This document shows, in pieces, positions 35,914 to 49,028 of a stretch of DNA of 64,000 bases. Both the position numbers and the translations under genes were made by a program. The stretch comes from Schistosoma mansoni (lineage: Eukaryota > Platyhelminthes > Trematoda > Strigeidida > Schistosomatidae): assembly GCF_000237925.1 (NCBI RefSeq), contig NC_031502.1, positions 18,598,909 through 18,662,908 of the forward strand, given 5' to 3'. The notes under the pieces were generated by a model. That model searched no databases, was not told the origin of the DNA, and saw only the letters and a list, made by a program, of their open reading frames with translations. How positions within the stretch are numbered: the stretch's first letter is position 1; the number at the start of each line of letters is the position of its first letter.

Positions 35914-35944
35914 CACCGGTCAAAACCAAGGGCTTTGACCAGTG
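35914..35944. repeat. Short inverted repeat
   Basis: CACCGGTCAAA and TTTGACCAGTG are reverse complements with one mismatch, separated by nine bases. No function assigned. Confidence 0.6.
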
Positions 35945-38900
35945 AAAATAATATGCGGATATACACTTCTTCAGATATCACATTTTAAACCTAATTCAGA
36001 TTAAATGATTCACATTTTTACCGTACACAAAACCAACATTTAGACATGATCGGCGAAGAGATTAGGGTGGACTTGGACTATATTTATCTTTGATAGTTTT
36101 GATCGTAATTATTTTCCTGGAGAAGGTCGGGGTAGACTTCCATCCTAAGCCTTAAAAGTATGTAAATTCCAAACACTGAGATTATCTGAAGTAATTTTGC
36201 ATCTGAAATCAGACTGTTAATTCAAATTTTCACGAATACTCATAGGCGTTAAAAACGCATCTTTAAGTGCTTAGTGGAGTTGAATAGAATATTTTCAAAG
36301 GGTGACCAACTGTACAACAAGTATATCATAATGTGAAACACTAATTGACTTCAAAAATATAAGCTGTTGAATTTTAGGAGGGAGATTTGATGAACCTTTC
36401 GAAAAAGTTACATTATAAAATAGAGTTTATGATATTGTATATTAGTAATGAATGCTGTTCACCAACAAAGAGACTCAAATTTTTCTCGGTGCGAAACCTA
36501 AACATCCCAATACCCGATTCAGTAAAAAGCGATGAATATAATAAATCAACCCTTAGTTGTTAGCAATTTAACAATTAAAAATACCCAAAGATTAACTTAT
36601 GTAAATACGTTCTATACAGATAAAGCCTAAAGTCCTGATACTATTGAGTGTATCATTTTGTTTTGTTCTGATCAAAGATACATCTTGTACTGAATTCGAC
36701 ATTTTTTTCATTCTCATTTTCTTTCTTTCTGTTACTAATTATTACTTTTAAACAAACTATAAGAATTTTGTCATAGCTTTCTTTTCCATAAACACAGTTA
36801 GTGTTTTGGATTTTCTTCTACTCTTAATTATATATAATATTCTACAGAATCAATCAAACTTATATCCTAATTGGACTAACTCAATTTTTATATGGAGGGA
36901 AGAAAGAGATAGTGATTAAGAAGAGTAGGAAGGAGCTATAAGAACTAACTATTCACCTTGTCTTATCAGATAAACTTATCGACAATTGAATCAAGTAATT
37001 ACAATCTAATAATCAATTAGGATAATCTTGATTTATTTGATTCATTCACTTTATTCTACCATAAGTGGGCTATATGTTTACTACTGTAAAGATGCTAGCA
37101 GTATTTATTAGTTTCCTTCCTCTTTTTTTAGCGTTTTGCCTTTCTCTCCTGACTTTATTAAATGCTGGTGCACGTTTCTTTTTTATCTTGAATGAGATCT
37201 ATCCTCTATGATATACTTATATATTTAGAGTGTTATTTTAGGTAATACAAAAGTGTGTATGCCAAATATCATCAAAACCTTTATGCTTATTTAGAAGATT
37301 CGGAGGCTGCTAAGACAAACTTGAACTGAAAAACATATTTCGAATGATCATGAAACTGTCTCAATACGTAGCTCTCAGTCCAAAAGTACCAAGTCATTAA
37401 ACAAGAAGTAAGGTAATTTCTTTATAAAGTAGAAGAAAAATCATTGAATTCCATCAAAATATTTTTTTCAGTTTTCATGGAGTTTAACGTATCTCAGTTC
37501 TCCTTTTTTGATGTAAATATTTGTTTAAAGCCAATCATTAAATACCTCACTTCATTAGCGATCATTCATCTGAATATTATATCCGCACTTTTATGGTTAA
37601 AGTTGTTCATGAAAATCAATTAATTGGCTTCCCTTCTTTAGAAGAATGTTTCACCTAATATTTGAAGCAATGGAAAAACTAAAGTCCAAAAAAGATCACA
37701 TAAGCAGTATAAAACAACCAAATGAACAACTCATTTTTAACTGAAGTTATTTTAGGAACCAGAACCTTATACACCTCAAAGACCATATTTGAAAACCAAT
37801 CACGATGAAAAACATTTTATTCTCCATAAAAATGCTTTAAGAAAACTGAATATCAACTTCCAAAGCGAGTATTATTCCACTTTAGAGTTGTCATTCTACT
37901 AAAAAACTTCCATCCGTTGTCTGTTTATGATAACTATATTTAGAAAAATGAATCTTTAGGTGTATAGTAGTAATGTTTCCTAAGCTTCATTCTCATAATC
38001 TATTTACAACAAACCCACTATTATTCAGATGCTGACGGGATGACAACAATTTCGTCATTCGTTAGGATGTACATGTTTACTGGGAAGAATGTGACATCTG
38101 GGTGGGACATATTTATTTATAGATGAGAAAGTGGAAAGCTGATGGTCTCTTACTTTATAATATATTAAAAACCACATTTTCTAACATGGCTGTATTTTTC
38201 ATGAATATAAACATTTTGGAGCGGTAACAGACTTGTTTCGTTTCTGCTTACTGGATGTTATTTTATTTAGATACATATAATTGTTGTTTATTCGGAGAAA
38301 AATGTTACTTTAGAAAAGTAGGTTTTATAGAAATAACATGCGAGATAAATTGTGAGTAGTTTGTTTGAAGTGTTTTCTATGTTTCATTTTGGTTTTTCAT
38401 TCATAAAGGGCTCAACTACTTCGGTTTCTACTTCGGCATTTTCTTGGCCGAAAAAATTTAGATCTAAATTTAATTGTACGTAGACCTTAAGTTTCTGTTT
38501 GAATAATAACTTATAGTGAATATTTTTTTACTTCATTAATAATGAGTTCAGTCATTGAAATTAGTTTCCGCGTGCATCTGGTTTAAATTTCTGAAAGGCT
38601 GAAAAGTCTTGTATATCGCTGCAGCACTTCATCGAATAATTATTATTTAAACACTATGAAATATGTCTAGTTTTACGTCAGCTATGAGCTTCATAGTTTG
38701 AAAGCCAACAATTTCCTTGCTGAAATTGTTATCAGGCAGATAATATTGTTTAGTTTTGACAAGAAGTTAGTTGTTCAGTTTGTCTGGTTACTGGATATGA
38801 CAACTCAACTGGCAACAATAAATATTAAACTATTATATTACTCTGCTTCTGCAACACGTTAATTGAGATTCTTGCCAGAAAAATGTAGTTTGTTATTTTT

Positions 38901-41900
38901 ATGTAACGAGTAAAATATTCCACCAAGTTATAAATCAAGTCATGCTGAATATTGGTCGAAATGTATCCAGAGACCGGTTTGTTTAACGATATTTGAAGTT
39001 TAATTTAGTGATCATTTACTTTATGGTTAATCTTGAATCAATCAAACATGATTCTACTGATCTCCCATTTTAAGAATTGTCTAAAGCTTTGTTTGAAGAT
39101 GATTAATAGCCTCTTAAAAGCAATTGTTTCTCTATAGTTGATTTGGTATTCATAATTTACGTTTATTCAAATTCGAAAATAGTGAAGACTTATGAACGAA
39201 GAAATAAATTGTATGAAAATCTGATTGAAAATTATATATATGAAGCAATATCAACCATCTTACCGAGCAAATATTGGGAATACAAGATAAAAAGGTTTTA
39301 TGGATGCACTGGTTTACAATGTGTTAATACAGCTTTATTAGTGACTCTTCTGAACACCGTTCAGTTTAGTTTCAGCACTGAGTTTACTAGTCACTTACTT
39401 CCAGCTTATCGAGAAGGAAAATTGCAGATTACTTACCCAGTGGTTAAGTAATGATAAAGCTCGTCTTGGGCAATAGTATGAATCGCGCTATATTCTAGGG
39501 ATTGATATTACTACTGTTAACTACTTTTTTGGTCAGAGTTTCGAAACAACATAACCCTAAGCCACATATCTACAGATTACTGAATATTGATCATTAACTG
39601 TTGCCTACCTCTTAGTGTTGATCGAATTCTTTTAAATAAGCTCCAATTTCCCTATTAGTCTAAGTGACTTGACATCATATACAATATGTTGGAATCTTTG
39701 CTGTTTGGGTGTAGATGGGAAGAAAAGCAAAAACTATTTTTCCTTTTAGGTGGATAGTCTGTTATTTGTGGGAACAGACGGACATTTTGAGATTCGAAGA
39801 GCCTTTAAGTTTTCTGTATTATTAAATCATTGGAACCTGACACAGTAGAACTTAAAATTAGGTAAAAATGTTAGTACAATCGCTGTAACTCGTCTATTCC
39901 TAATGCCAAGATGAGGAAAGTCACGGTAAGTTTAAAGAAACAGTTAAAATTATATAGTTAAAATTAGTCTTCCCTACTAAAAGTAGAATTCAGTGATTTC
40001 AATTGCTCCGTTTAACATACAATCTAATGCGTTAAATGCCAGCAATAGAATAAATAGACATCTGTTACTTTTAGGGCACATACGTAAAATGAAATTCGTG
40101 TATTATCTCAAGGTAGTGTTAAAGTAATATTTTTACCTGCTTTTCAGCTACCAATGCTTGATAATATAGTAGGAGGAACATGATCTAAAAACAGTATTCA
40201 TTGTAGATAACAAGTTTTGTTTTACGAAATATATTAAACTGTAGTTTTATTTCTCAAAGAAAATGGCTTCGAAAATGAATAATTAATTATCTTATGGTTT
40301 ACTGATCAGATTGTAATAACACCACCGTACAACACGTTTGACATATTAGATCAAATAGATGTCATACTGACGGTAAAAAATTATTTTAATTTCTGGTCGT
40401 AGAAAAATTGATGAAAATAATTCCGTGTTATGTTTCTAATGTTACGTTATGTGTTATATATTCAAGCTTCAATAAAATGTGGAAATCATGTCCCGTTCCT
40501 AAAGTAAAAGCCCGTGACAATGTTTTGAGCAAATTCTTAGTAATCTAGTTAGGGTTTGTAGGGATTGCTCAGGTTTGGAGGCTATTCTTACTATGATATA
40601 ACATCATTTGGAGAAATAAGAAAATCCAAAGATCACCAGATGGTTGTTCAAGCTTATCTAAAGACTTCTTCTTAGCAAACGCCTAGGTTCTCACAACACT
40701 AGTATTCATTCTCTGGTAGTCCAAGAGTTGAAGGTGAATACTTTTGATTGTAAGCATAATGAATAAATGTTTTTTGAAACCGAAATATATGACTTTTAAA
40801 ATTTTCCACAAATTTAAGTTAACCAAAAGGTTAATCTGCGAACTATGTTCCCTTAAAATGAATTCTGTTTGTTATTGCAAAATAATAGTGTTTCATTGTC
40901 CAGTAGATTATGTTCGTACTCCTGAAAATCTATGTATGAATCGTCTATAATGGTGAATTCTGAATCTACTAGATGAGAGTAAGAATCAGTTTTTAGTCAG
41001 CATAAAATCCTAATAGTTTTTGATTTATCAATAAGATAAATTAAAGATAAATGATTAATTATAAAGATTGTTCTAAAGGAATAGTGCTTTAGTTTAAGGG
41101 ACGAATCAGATTTTACACTGTGCTCAATTGTAAACAATAGAATTTCAAAGCATGATATCAGGATTCATTTTAATTTCCGTTTGTAAATGATCTCACCGAC
41201 ATAAAATCACCGATGGTATCCCTATCAATCAGTTTTCTTGTATGTTTGGGTTCTTGTCTAATGTATTTTAGAGCTTACCTAGTATTTCGATAACCTATAT
41301 AGTTAGCCAAACATGTATCGTGACTCTCAAAGTGCCTGTAACTCGGGAAGCTTATATTTCTACCTAATGAGAATAAGTTCTGTAAAACTTATTGAGGATT
41401 TCATCATAAACAAGAATATATGTTTTAATGTTTAAAATCTAGGGTTCAAAAACAACATGATCGAAGATACTTCTAAAATGTTAGCTAATCAATTGTTTCT
41501 AGATAAATTGAAGCCATATACACAAACTAAATTTTAACGATGACAAATGCACTTAAGTGAGAAGAGAGAAAACTGTACAAATTGGAACACTAATAAAATA
41601 ATATGTAAATACCAAAGGATACATAGCAAGACAAAGTAAACCAAGGAATATGCCTTAATTACGCAGAAATACTCTATCAGAATAACACTTAGATACGAAA
41701 GGTCACAATAGCAGTTGTTTCTGTGGCAATTTCAAAAGGTCAAAACCATAACTTGGATCAACAGTAACACGCGTCAATTACCGATCAAAATGAGAGTGCT
41801 GGTTTATTCTTATGATAAACTGAGTCACATCACAACTTGCTCTCATCTATTCAGAGTTACTAAACTCAAATAATTTTTAGAGCATTTATTTGTACAAATT

Positions 41901-42202
41901 AAATCTTACAACTATTACCAAAGTCTAAAGATATGCAACTTCAGTATCGATTATTAAGAAACATTCAGTTAGCACCAATCGGTTACGAATAGAATTTTAT
42001 ATTGGTTCAATTATTTTTCTAAGGTGAATGATTATGTAGCTTAAAAGATTATATAGATAAAAGTCACTGAACAATGCTTATCGTTTAAATAATAATATAT
42101 TAGCCAATAGAATTTTAATGCTAGAAGGAGTTTAAGGGTATCAGTATGTTTATGTGAAATACATTTAACAAATGAATGATTTGACTTTAATCATAAAAAC
42201 AG

Positions 42203-42735
42203 CACCCAAATGCCCTGGTACGGCCGGGGGTGGAGGGAGTCCGCTCTTCCTCTCAAAATGCTCTAAGATGGCCACACCTTTACAGCCACAGTCAGGGAAG
42301 TCCTACTCGTGACCTCCTCGTGGCAGGGGTGTTGTTTACGAAATTGAGAAAATGAAAAGCGAATGTCCGGCGCTTTAACCGAGTTAGTGGACACGGAGAG
42401 TCCATCTAGGGGAATCGAAAAACTCTAATTCCCAACCAATGGTGCACATGGATTCCAGGACCCTAAGGAAAGAAAATGATGTATGAATCAATCGTTGGTC
42501 ACTGGCTACCATGGGACTGCATCTCCTTACGTTGCTCCGCTGCCTTGTAGATCAGACCTTTAGGTCAAAGGCTCCGAGTGTGGCCCCCCCAAGAAAACCA
42601 CTAGCTTCGGTTTGGGCACCCGGGCATCTTCATAGCTCACACACAAATCAAGTGGCTTGTATGGCCCATATGTATTCGGTGCCCATTTGTACCAATATTT
42701 ATATGTTCAAATAATAATAATAATAATAATGATAA
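42203..42735 (+). mobile_element. GC-rich retroposon-like repeat with (AAT)n tail
   Basis: About 500 bp of markedly GC-richer, low-TA sequence in AT-rich surroundings, ending in an AAT-repeat run at about 42713-42737. Sharp composition edges plus a 3' simple-repeat tail are the marks of a retroposed SINE or the non-coding part of a LINE on the plus strand. The internal open stretch (42511-42714) carries no recognisable protein. I recognise the block as a repeat type common in schistosomes but cannot name the family. No certain target duplication. Confidence 0.6.
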
Positions 42736-42737
42736 TA

Positions 42738-43699
42738 AACAAAGTTATCTTTATATTGGAAGATGGACCTGATTCTCTTAAAATTAGTACGGAAAAACTA
42801 ACTGATCTAATTTTATCTCTTCTACTTTCAAAAGATAATTTTTTTTAGTTAGCTAGATCAATCATGGTTCTGCGTAAGCCTCTGCTATATATAATTTCGA
42901 ATAAGCACTTAAAAAAAACTTATTTTTATAACTTTTTTGAATCTGAGTTGCCATAGTCAGCATTTTTGCCTAGAAAAACATCCTATACAAAGTTAAAAGA
43001 AAATAAATCATTGTAATTGGACACGACTATGAACTACTTGCATAGGTATTGAGGCATCGCTTTTCAACTATGCTATCAAAAGTTTCTTATAATCAGGTCA
43101 ATGTGGGTACAAACGTTTCAAAAGCCCAAAACATTGAGGGACATGATAAAGCGGATTTCAATTCGTTTGTCAAACAGTCATTTTGACTTCTTCGCTTTCT
43201 TAACACCTCTGTTTTATATGGATTATTCTTAGGGTTAAACAGGTAGGTTTGGAAGATTTACTATAAACGCATGTATTTTTCCAGTTGAGAAATGATAACG
43301 ACGACTTAATATATGTTTGTGTGAAACTCAAATTCACTGAACTATTGTCCCGATAATTCACATACCACGAAGCGTTATTGAAAGAATTGTTATGCTTTAG
43401 TGAACTACTGAATAACTTCAGATCATTTATAAAACCTTTTGAAATAAAATTGTCATACATAGAACAAAAACTTTCATCTGTACATAAATATAAGACTCAT
43501 GGTTTTAAATGAATCAATGACCGTTTTCCACTATCAACGAAATATATCCACCATACCCAGAAAGGCTGAATAACACATTAGTTAACAGTCGTCGACACAG
43601 TTTCTGTTCTGTTTATGAATTCAAACGATTGTTTATTAATTAGTTGACAAAATCCTAGAAGTTTCTTAATTCTTCATCATAAAGACAAAACTTTAATAA
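42738..43699. other. Gene-free stretch
   Basis: AT-rich sequence with nothing recognisable on either strand. Confidence 0.5.
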
Positions 43700-43702
43700 A
43701 CT

Positions 43703-43817
43703 TTAAATAGGAATAATATATTTGTAGAATCTCAGCAAATGAATTTGAAGTAAATCCAACGTTTCGCCGGGCAATCTGGTCCAAGCTTTTTCAAGGAATA
43801 TATTATTCCTATTTAAT
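43703..43817. repeat. Foldback element, about 115 bp with 18-20-bp arms
   Basis: AAATAGGAATAATATATT at about 43704-43721 is matched exactly in reverse complement at about 43799-43816. Between the arms lies a hammerhead-like module on the minus strand (see 43752-43802). Confidence 0.8.
43752..43802 (-). ncRNA. Hammerhead-ribozyme-like module (minimal Penelope/retrozyme type), decayed
   Basis: Read on the minus strand: TTGAAAA where CTGANGA is expected, an imperfect stem II (GCTTGG against CCCGGC), then GAAA, the palindromic ACGT as stem III, and GTT before GGA. The first core is altered, so activity is unlikely. Spacing and the CGAAACGTTGGA block are shared with 62938-62985 and, with one change, 6485-6497. 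Confidence 0.4.
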
Positions 43818-44736
43818 GTCTTGCATCAACTCGGCGCTCAAATATTGTGAAACTATTCGCTCTAATTTAGACGAAAGTTCTTATATATTTTTTAATAAAC
43901 TTCATTTCAATAAAAACTGAACTGCGTAAGATATCCATTTTGCCACAGTTCGATCTGATATTCTATCAATATAAAAACGAAACTCTGTAACTATATAAAA
44001 CGTAATATTTAGTAGCTCAGTATGTCTGAATGAATAAACTCTGCAAAATTTCAAGTATTTTGAGTAATATTAAAATAAAAGTTTTCATACGCCAATATAA
44101 CGTAAATAGATTTTCATGGAAGTAGTATTTTAATTTAATGTTGTCATGTAAACCGCGGAACTGTTTCATGACATTGGGTTTGAAAATATTCCTTTCATTA
44201 GGATCCTTTGTGATGTGAAGAAGATGTGAAGAATTCACAAACATTTTCGTTATTATAATCATGACTTATCAAGGAGTTTAAAACTTTTTACATTACGAAC
44301 TGCTTAAAAGCAACAGTCTTTATATTTCAATTTTTCCACTCAGTTCATTTAAACATTGATTAATTTACTTTTTTTGCTCCTAAAGGAATTCAAATAGGCG
44401 TGACAAAAAGTTCTTCGAAAGTTATTATTTTCAATACTTCTTATGAAATGTTTTATTGGGATGGTACTTCTTCATCAGCTTTGTTTAGAGTAGTAGTTAA
44501 TATAATGAACGATTAGTAGTAACCAACTTAGTTTATAACACGTTCTATTTGAAGATAAATGAAAAAAAGCATTACTTTAAGAAGGATAATAGCTATTTTC
44601 ACAGTCAACAACTAAATACAGACATATAAGTTATAGTCAATAAACAACGATAGTTTTCTATACTCTCATTAAACTAGAATGGCTTGTAAAACAAATAGTT
44701 ATAAGTTTGTTTTAAAATTGAATTTACAGGCCAATC
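43818..44736. other. Gene-free stretch
   Basis: AT-rich sequence with no supported feature; open stretches are short and random-looking. Confidence 0.5.
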
Positions 44737-44895
44737 TAAGCTAGAATACCATCGAAAACCTGGAAGGACTGGACCGCCATGTCGTCCTAGTGTGAGGCCC
44801 CTCAGCGGCGCGCATCTACGATCTCGCACGTGGGACCCGAACCTGGGACCTTAGGTCCCGTGCGCGAAGATTTTCGTCGTTAAACTTCTATTGTG
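44737..44895 (-). mobile_element. tRNA-like hammerhead SINE, 5'-truncated diverged copy
   Basis: On the minus strand, the order is a tRNA-like B-box (GGTTCGGGTCCC, about 44829-44840), ATCGTAGATGCGCGC, CTGAGGG, TAGGACG, then CAGTCCTTCCAGGTTTTC and TTCTAGC, the same order as the SINE at 58889-59290. GC-rich against its surroundings. The hammerhead has lost GAAA (GACA here) and stem I is shortened. Confidence 0.78.
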
Positions 44896-47800
44896 AGTTG
44901 GTTTATTTTACAGAGCTTTAATAGAAGATCAAGCATAGTCAATTAAAAGTTATTTGAAATTATTTTGTAAGCAACAATTGAGTAAAAAACTTACCATAAA
45001 ATCCCAAACATATTCTTGCATAATGCCTGTTGAGTATTCTATAATGAGATGGATAAAATCTCAAATGCATTTTATTCGTACCATTATTTGTTACTTATGA
45101 AGACATTTATATGAAAAGAGACAAGACAAAGAAATAGAAATATTTCAAACTGGTAAATAATTGTGAAATGAATTAATTTAAGCGGGGGTTATGATTCTAT
45201 CAGAATAATATGTGCAGAACTATACTTCTGTTTGTATAACGTTATTTTGTTTTAATTTCTGAAAAAAGTGTTTTCATTCTAAATAACTTGCCTGTTCGTT
45301 TATCATTTATTATTAACTAGATAAGAGAACAAGAGAAAGACAGATGAAAATTAAATTTAACCAAAAAAAACTAAGCCATAGATTGGAAGCGAATAGGAAT
45401 GAAATAAAAATAGGGATGAAAGTGATTAGTAGGGCAACATGAATTTCATGTCTACACTTGTGAAATACTATTTGATTGAAGGAAAGATCCACTCACTTTA
45501 TACTGCATACCTGGTCTTTGTTCTTTCATTCGTTTAGAGATTAAATTTTATTATTACTCAAACTTGTTGGTTTTAAAGGACTGAAATACAAGTTTAAACG
45601 ATTACTCGATAAACAGTAAGACAACTAAAAGTGAAATGTGAATGAGTTGAGTACGGGAAGTAAACTTATGTCGACAGAAGCAATTTGAACACCGTTACTA
45701 AATAAGTTAATAAGTGTTGTCAGAAGCTTATTAATTTATATTGAAAACAGAGAGACAATAAGTGGGAGAGCTAAGCAATATGTCCTTTTATTGATGCCAT
45801 ATCGAGTAATGGTAGAGTAAGTGAAATACGAACATAGCTTACGTAAGTGTTTATCTTTCATAACATCGGATTACGATGTTACTTATAAGTATAGGCACTC
45901 GATTTACATTTAAAATGTTTTGTGAATCTTTGAGAAATGAAACCTTGGTAGTAAACTATATTACGATACATATCTCCTTGAATCGCAAACATTTAACTAT
46001 CTTTCTCGATATGCGTTTAAGGGTGAACAATACATTTTATGGGAGATGGGAAGAAAATATCTTACATGACTTACTGTTTTAGTAGTTAATAAACTACTGC
46101 ATATACTTACCTGACAGTAGAACTTTCGGCTGTTTAAATAGTTCTTATGAAAACTGGGAACAGGATGATTTTAAAGGAAATATGAATAGCAGTTGGAAAT
46201 GTTACTAAAAATGTACAGTGTGTTCCAAGTGAAGTTCATCAATAATGAGCCCATTGAAATATCCTTTCGATTAGGTAGCAAACAACTGTGTAATTATTAT
46301 AAAAAAAGGCTTGTATATTTAACTTTCAGTAGTGAGCAATTACACGGACTATATTTTAATATCGTCTTTGACAAATGCTGTAGACAGTCAGTTAGAGAAT
46401 GTATCATGGATCACTTATTATTTATTAAGAAATTCGCAATTGTCTAGTTGAAAAATATGACTATTGATAATCAAAAACATGTTTAGTGTGCTTATATGTG
46501 GGAAAACATATATTAAAAAGCAGGTGTGTACACTTATCATTCAGTTAAGTCTAGTTTCTGAAGTTAAATAGGCGGTTCATTTTGTTTACCATAGATTCAT
46601 GAGTGATCAATACGCTATGGAGCTGAAGTGCTACACTTTTATAGCACACCAAACTACACAGATTGATTTCCTTTTTGTCAGCTGTTTATTTCACTAAATT
46701 AGAACATTAAAGGTCTGAAACATCATATGTAACGGAAACTAACTTTACCACGATGAAGGAATTAATGTCGTACCAAAATATCTTTCTACTTTCACATTTT
46801 TCACATTAGTTAGTGGAAATTAAATTTCATATTTCAGCAAAGTCTAGAAGAAAATAGACGGATATCACCATCCAAAAATTTATTTCGGGTTTGTAAATGA
46901 TCGATTGATTTGCTTACTTTAATTGCCTAAAGACTTGATAGTGGACGTATTGAAGTATCGTTATAATGCACAAATAAATGTACGGGATATTTTTGTTATA
47001 TTTGACCATAACACGAAACTTACAAACTTTTATTTGTAACAATAATAGGTTCTAAACTTAGCAGTCACATCTAAGGAAATTTAACCCATCTATTCAAAAA
47101 GACTTTTTTTTGCTAAACTTAAGGCCAATAATATATTATCACGATAATGAGTGCATACATAAATAGCACTTGAAAATTTGTTTTCTGTGGAACAAAATCT
47201 CAGTATGAGTTTGCAAAAAGTAGAGCAAGTAATGATCACCCTACTTAATCCTCTGTGATAAAGGATTAAGGATAAGCAGAATTATTTCAATTGATTAAGA
47301 GTAAGACAATATGCAGTTTATGTTTTTGAGATTGAATAATTAGATATTTGAAAAACCATTCATTTCTATAAGTTTTTGGCTATAATTATGACTTAAAAAG
47401 TATTATTGTTATTGTTATGATACTTATGTAGCCTAGTTTGTTCAAAAATGAATTAGGTCGTTTACCTGCATCAATACTGGGATTATCTACTGGACCTATA
47501 TAAGTAGTTGACGTAGTTTTCACTTCTACATTTGACCTAAAATATGTTTCCGGTCATAGGTGTTATGAGATGCATTTATATCAGAAAACTGACAACTAGA
47601 ATTTATATGATCAGAGTGAATATTTCTATGCAATTAGTTGGTATCTTTTTTATTTTATAAAATAAATTTCTAGTCGATACAACCTCACAAAAACAGTCGT
47701 ACTACAAATCACTAAATTCGCATTACTATCAATCTCTGATGTGAATTTACCGGCGTTTTGGCTACAATGCTTCAGGTAGCCAAAATGGAAATGGAACAGT

Positions 47801-48473
47801 AACTAAACAGTAGATTGAAGATCACGCTAGTTTACGAACTGACTGAGGTTGATAGTATAGATCAATCAGTTTCGACTGAGTTATATTCATGCATCTTCAT
47901 CCAAGCAAAGCCTGAAAATCCTAGGTTCATTTGTGTATAAAGTTTTAAGTGTTCACTCCTGAAGCGATTCGCATCGGGGAAACTCTAATACCTGATCCTT
48001 ACTACTTTGTTTTAATCATTCTGATAACCTCAATCTGCCGCAAAAACTTAGAATTTCAATAAACAACAAAAACGGATGACCACAAACAAATATAGTGAAG
48101 CGAAGAAAGTCGCAAAATATGCTTTTAAAAAGTAAACTTTTTTGACTAATTTATTAGATGCTTGAAGTTAAGACAATATCAGTGAGCATCAAGTCGTTAA
48201 AAAGTGCATAAAATTTATAATTCCTGATTAATTAATTTGAACAAGGTTTTACTTGAATACCTTGTACAACTTATGAAAGTGATCATCCTTATCCTAGCAT
48301 TCGAATACGACATTCAAAGGTGGATTGGTTAAGTTCTGTTGAATAAAACGTAAATTTCAAATCTCTTGAAGTTTTGATTTTCATAAAGTTTTACTTACGA
48401 TGATATCGACCACAAATTTTTGAGTTTTACTAGACGTTCATAATAAAATAATGTTCTGATTATTGACCGGAAA
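44896..48473. other. Gene-free stretch
   Basis: AT-rich, no exon or RNA gene recognised. A 9-bp perfect inverted repeat (CTTAATCCT / AGGATTAAG) lies at 47244-47270 with a 9-base loop, and a 10-bp one around GGCTAC / GTAGCC near 47756-47785. Neither has terminator or gene context. Confidence 0.5.
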
Positions 48474-49028
48474 CTTACTTCCATATGCCTGTTACCCGTC
48501 GCGGAGGAGCATGGGCAACACACCAGCATTCTCCATCCAACCCTGTTCTGGGAAATCCGTTCCAGTTGTTTCTAGTTGGTATTCAATCTTTTCATATCTG
48601 TTTCCATTTCCCGACGTAGTACGTTCTTCAGCCTTCCTCTTTTCCGCTTCCCTTCACCATTCCAAGTTAGGCATTGCCTCGAGAGGCAGTTTGGTGATTT
48701 CCTTAATGTACGTCCGATCCACTTCAAACCTCTTTTCCTAATTTCCTCTTCAGCTGGAAGCTGGTTTGTCCTCTCCCATAAAACGCTGTTGCTGATGGTA
48801 TCCAGTCAGTAAATGTTGAGTACTTTGGGTAGACAACTGCTTATAAATACTTGTATCTTCTTGACAATGGTTGTAGTAGTTCTCCACGTTTCACCTCCGT
48901 ACAGTAGGACTGTCTTGATGTTCGTATTGAAGATTCTCACTTTGAAATTAGCTGACAGTTGTTTTGAGTCCCATATGTTCTTCAATTGTAGGAATGCTGT
49001 CCTTGCTCTGCCAATCCTCGCCTTGACC
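48474..49028 (-). mobile_element. RTE-clade LINE, 5'-truncated 3'-end copy
   Basis: Reverse-strand RTE C-terminal segment and 3' end: from codons for ARIGRARTAF (about 49028) through LLYGGETWR and [11 protein letters not shown] to the end of the protein near 48490, with the tail at about 48474. It is close to copies A-C but carries many more differences, so it is older or from a sister lineage. No extra 3' sequence as in copies B and C. Confidence 0.9.

Larger units (their letters stand above)
32400..42202. other. Long gene-free stretch upstream of the receptor gene
   Basis: About 10 kb of AT-rich DNA. The receptor promoter must lie at its left end, but no TATA box, initiator or CpG cluster is convincing. 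Contents noted: a TA microsatellite (33811-33852) and a small hairpin (35914-35944). The longest open stretch (39143-39451, + strand, 102 codons) has no recognisable motif. Confidence 0.55.

Noticed and set aside
35914-35985. Hairpin followed by CTGAAGA on the minus strand, as another hammerhead
   Set aside because: No GAAA core or stem III at the right distance.
39143-39451. 102-codon open stretch as a gene
   Set aside because: AT-rich codons, no motif, no splice context, no repeat similarity; within chance for 10 kb of such sequence.
42511-42714. 67-codon open stretch in the GC-rich repeat
   Set aside because: GC-rich repeats lack chance stops; no recognisable motif.
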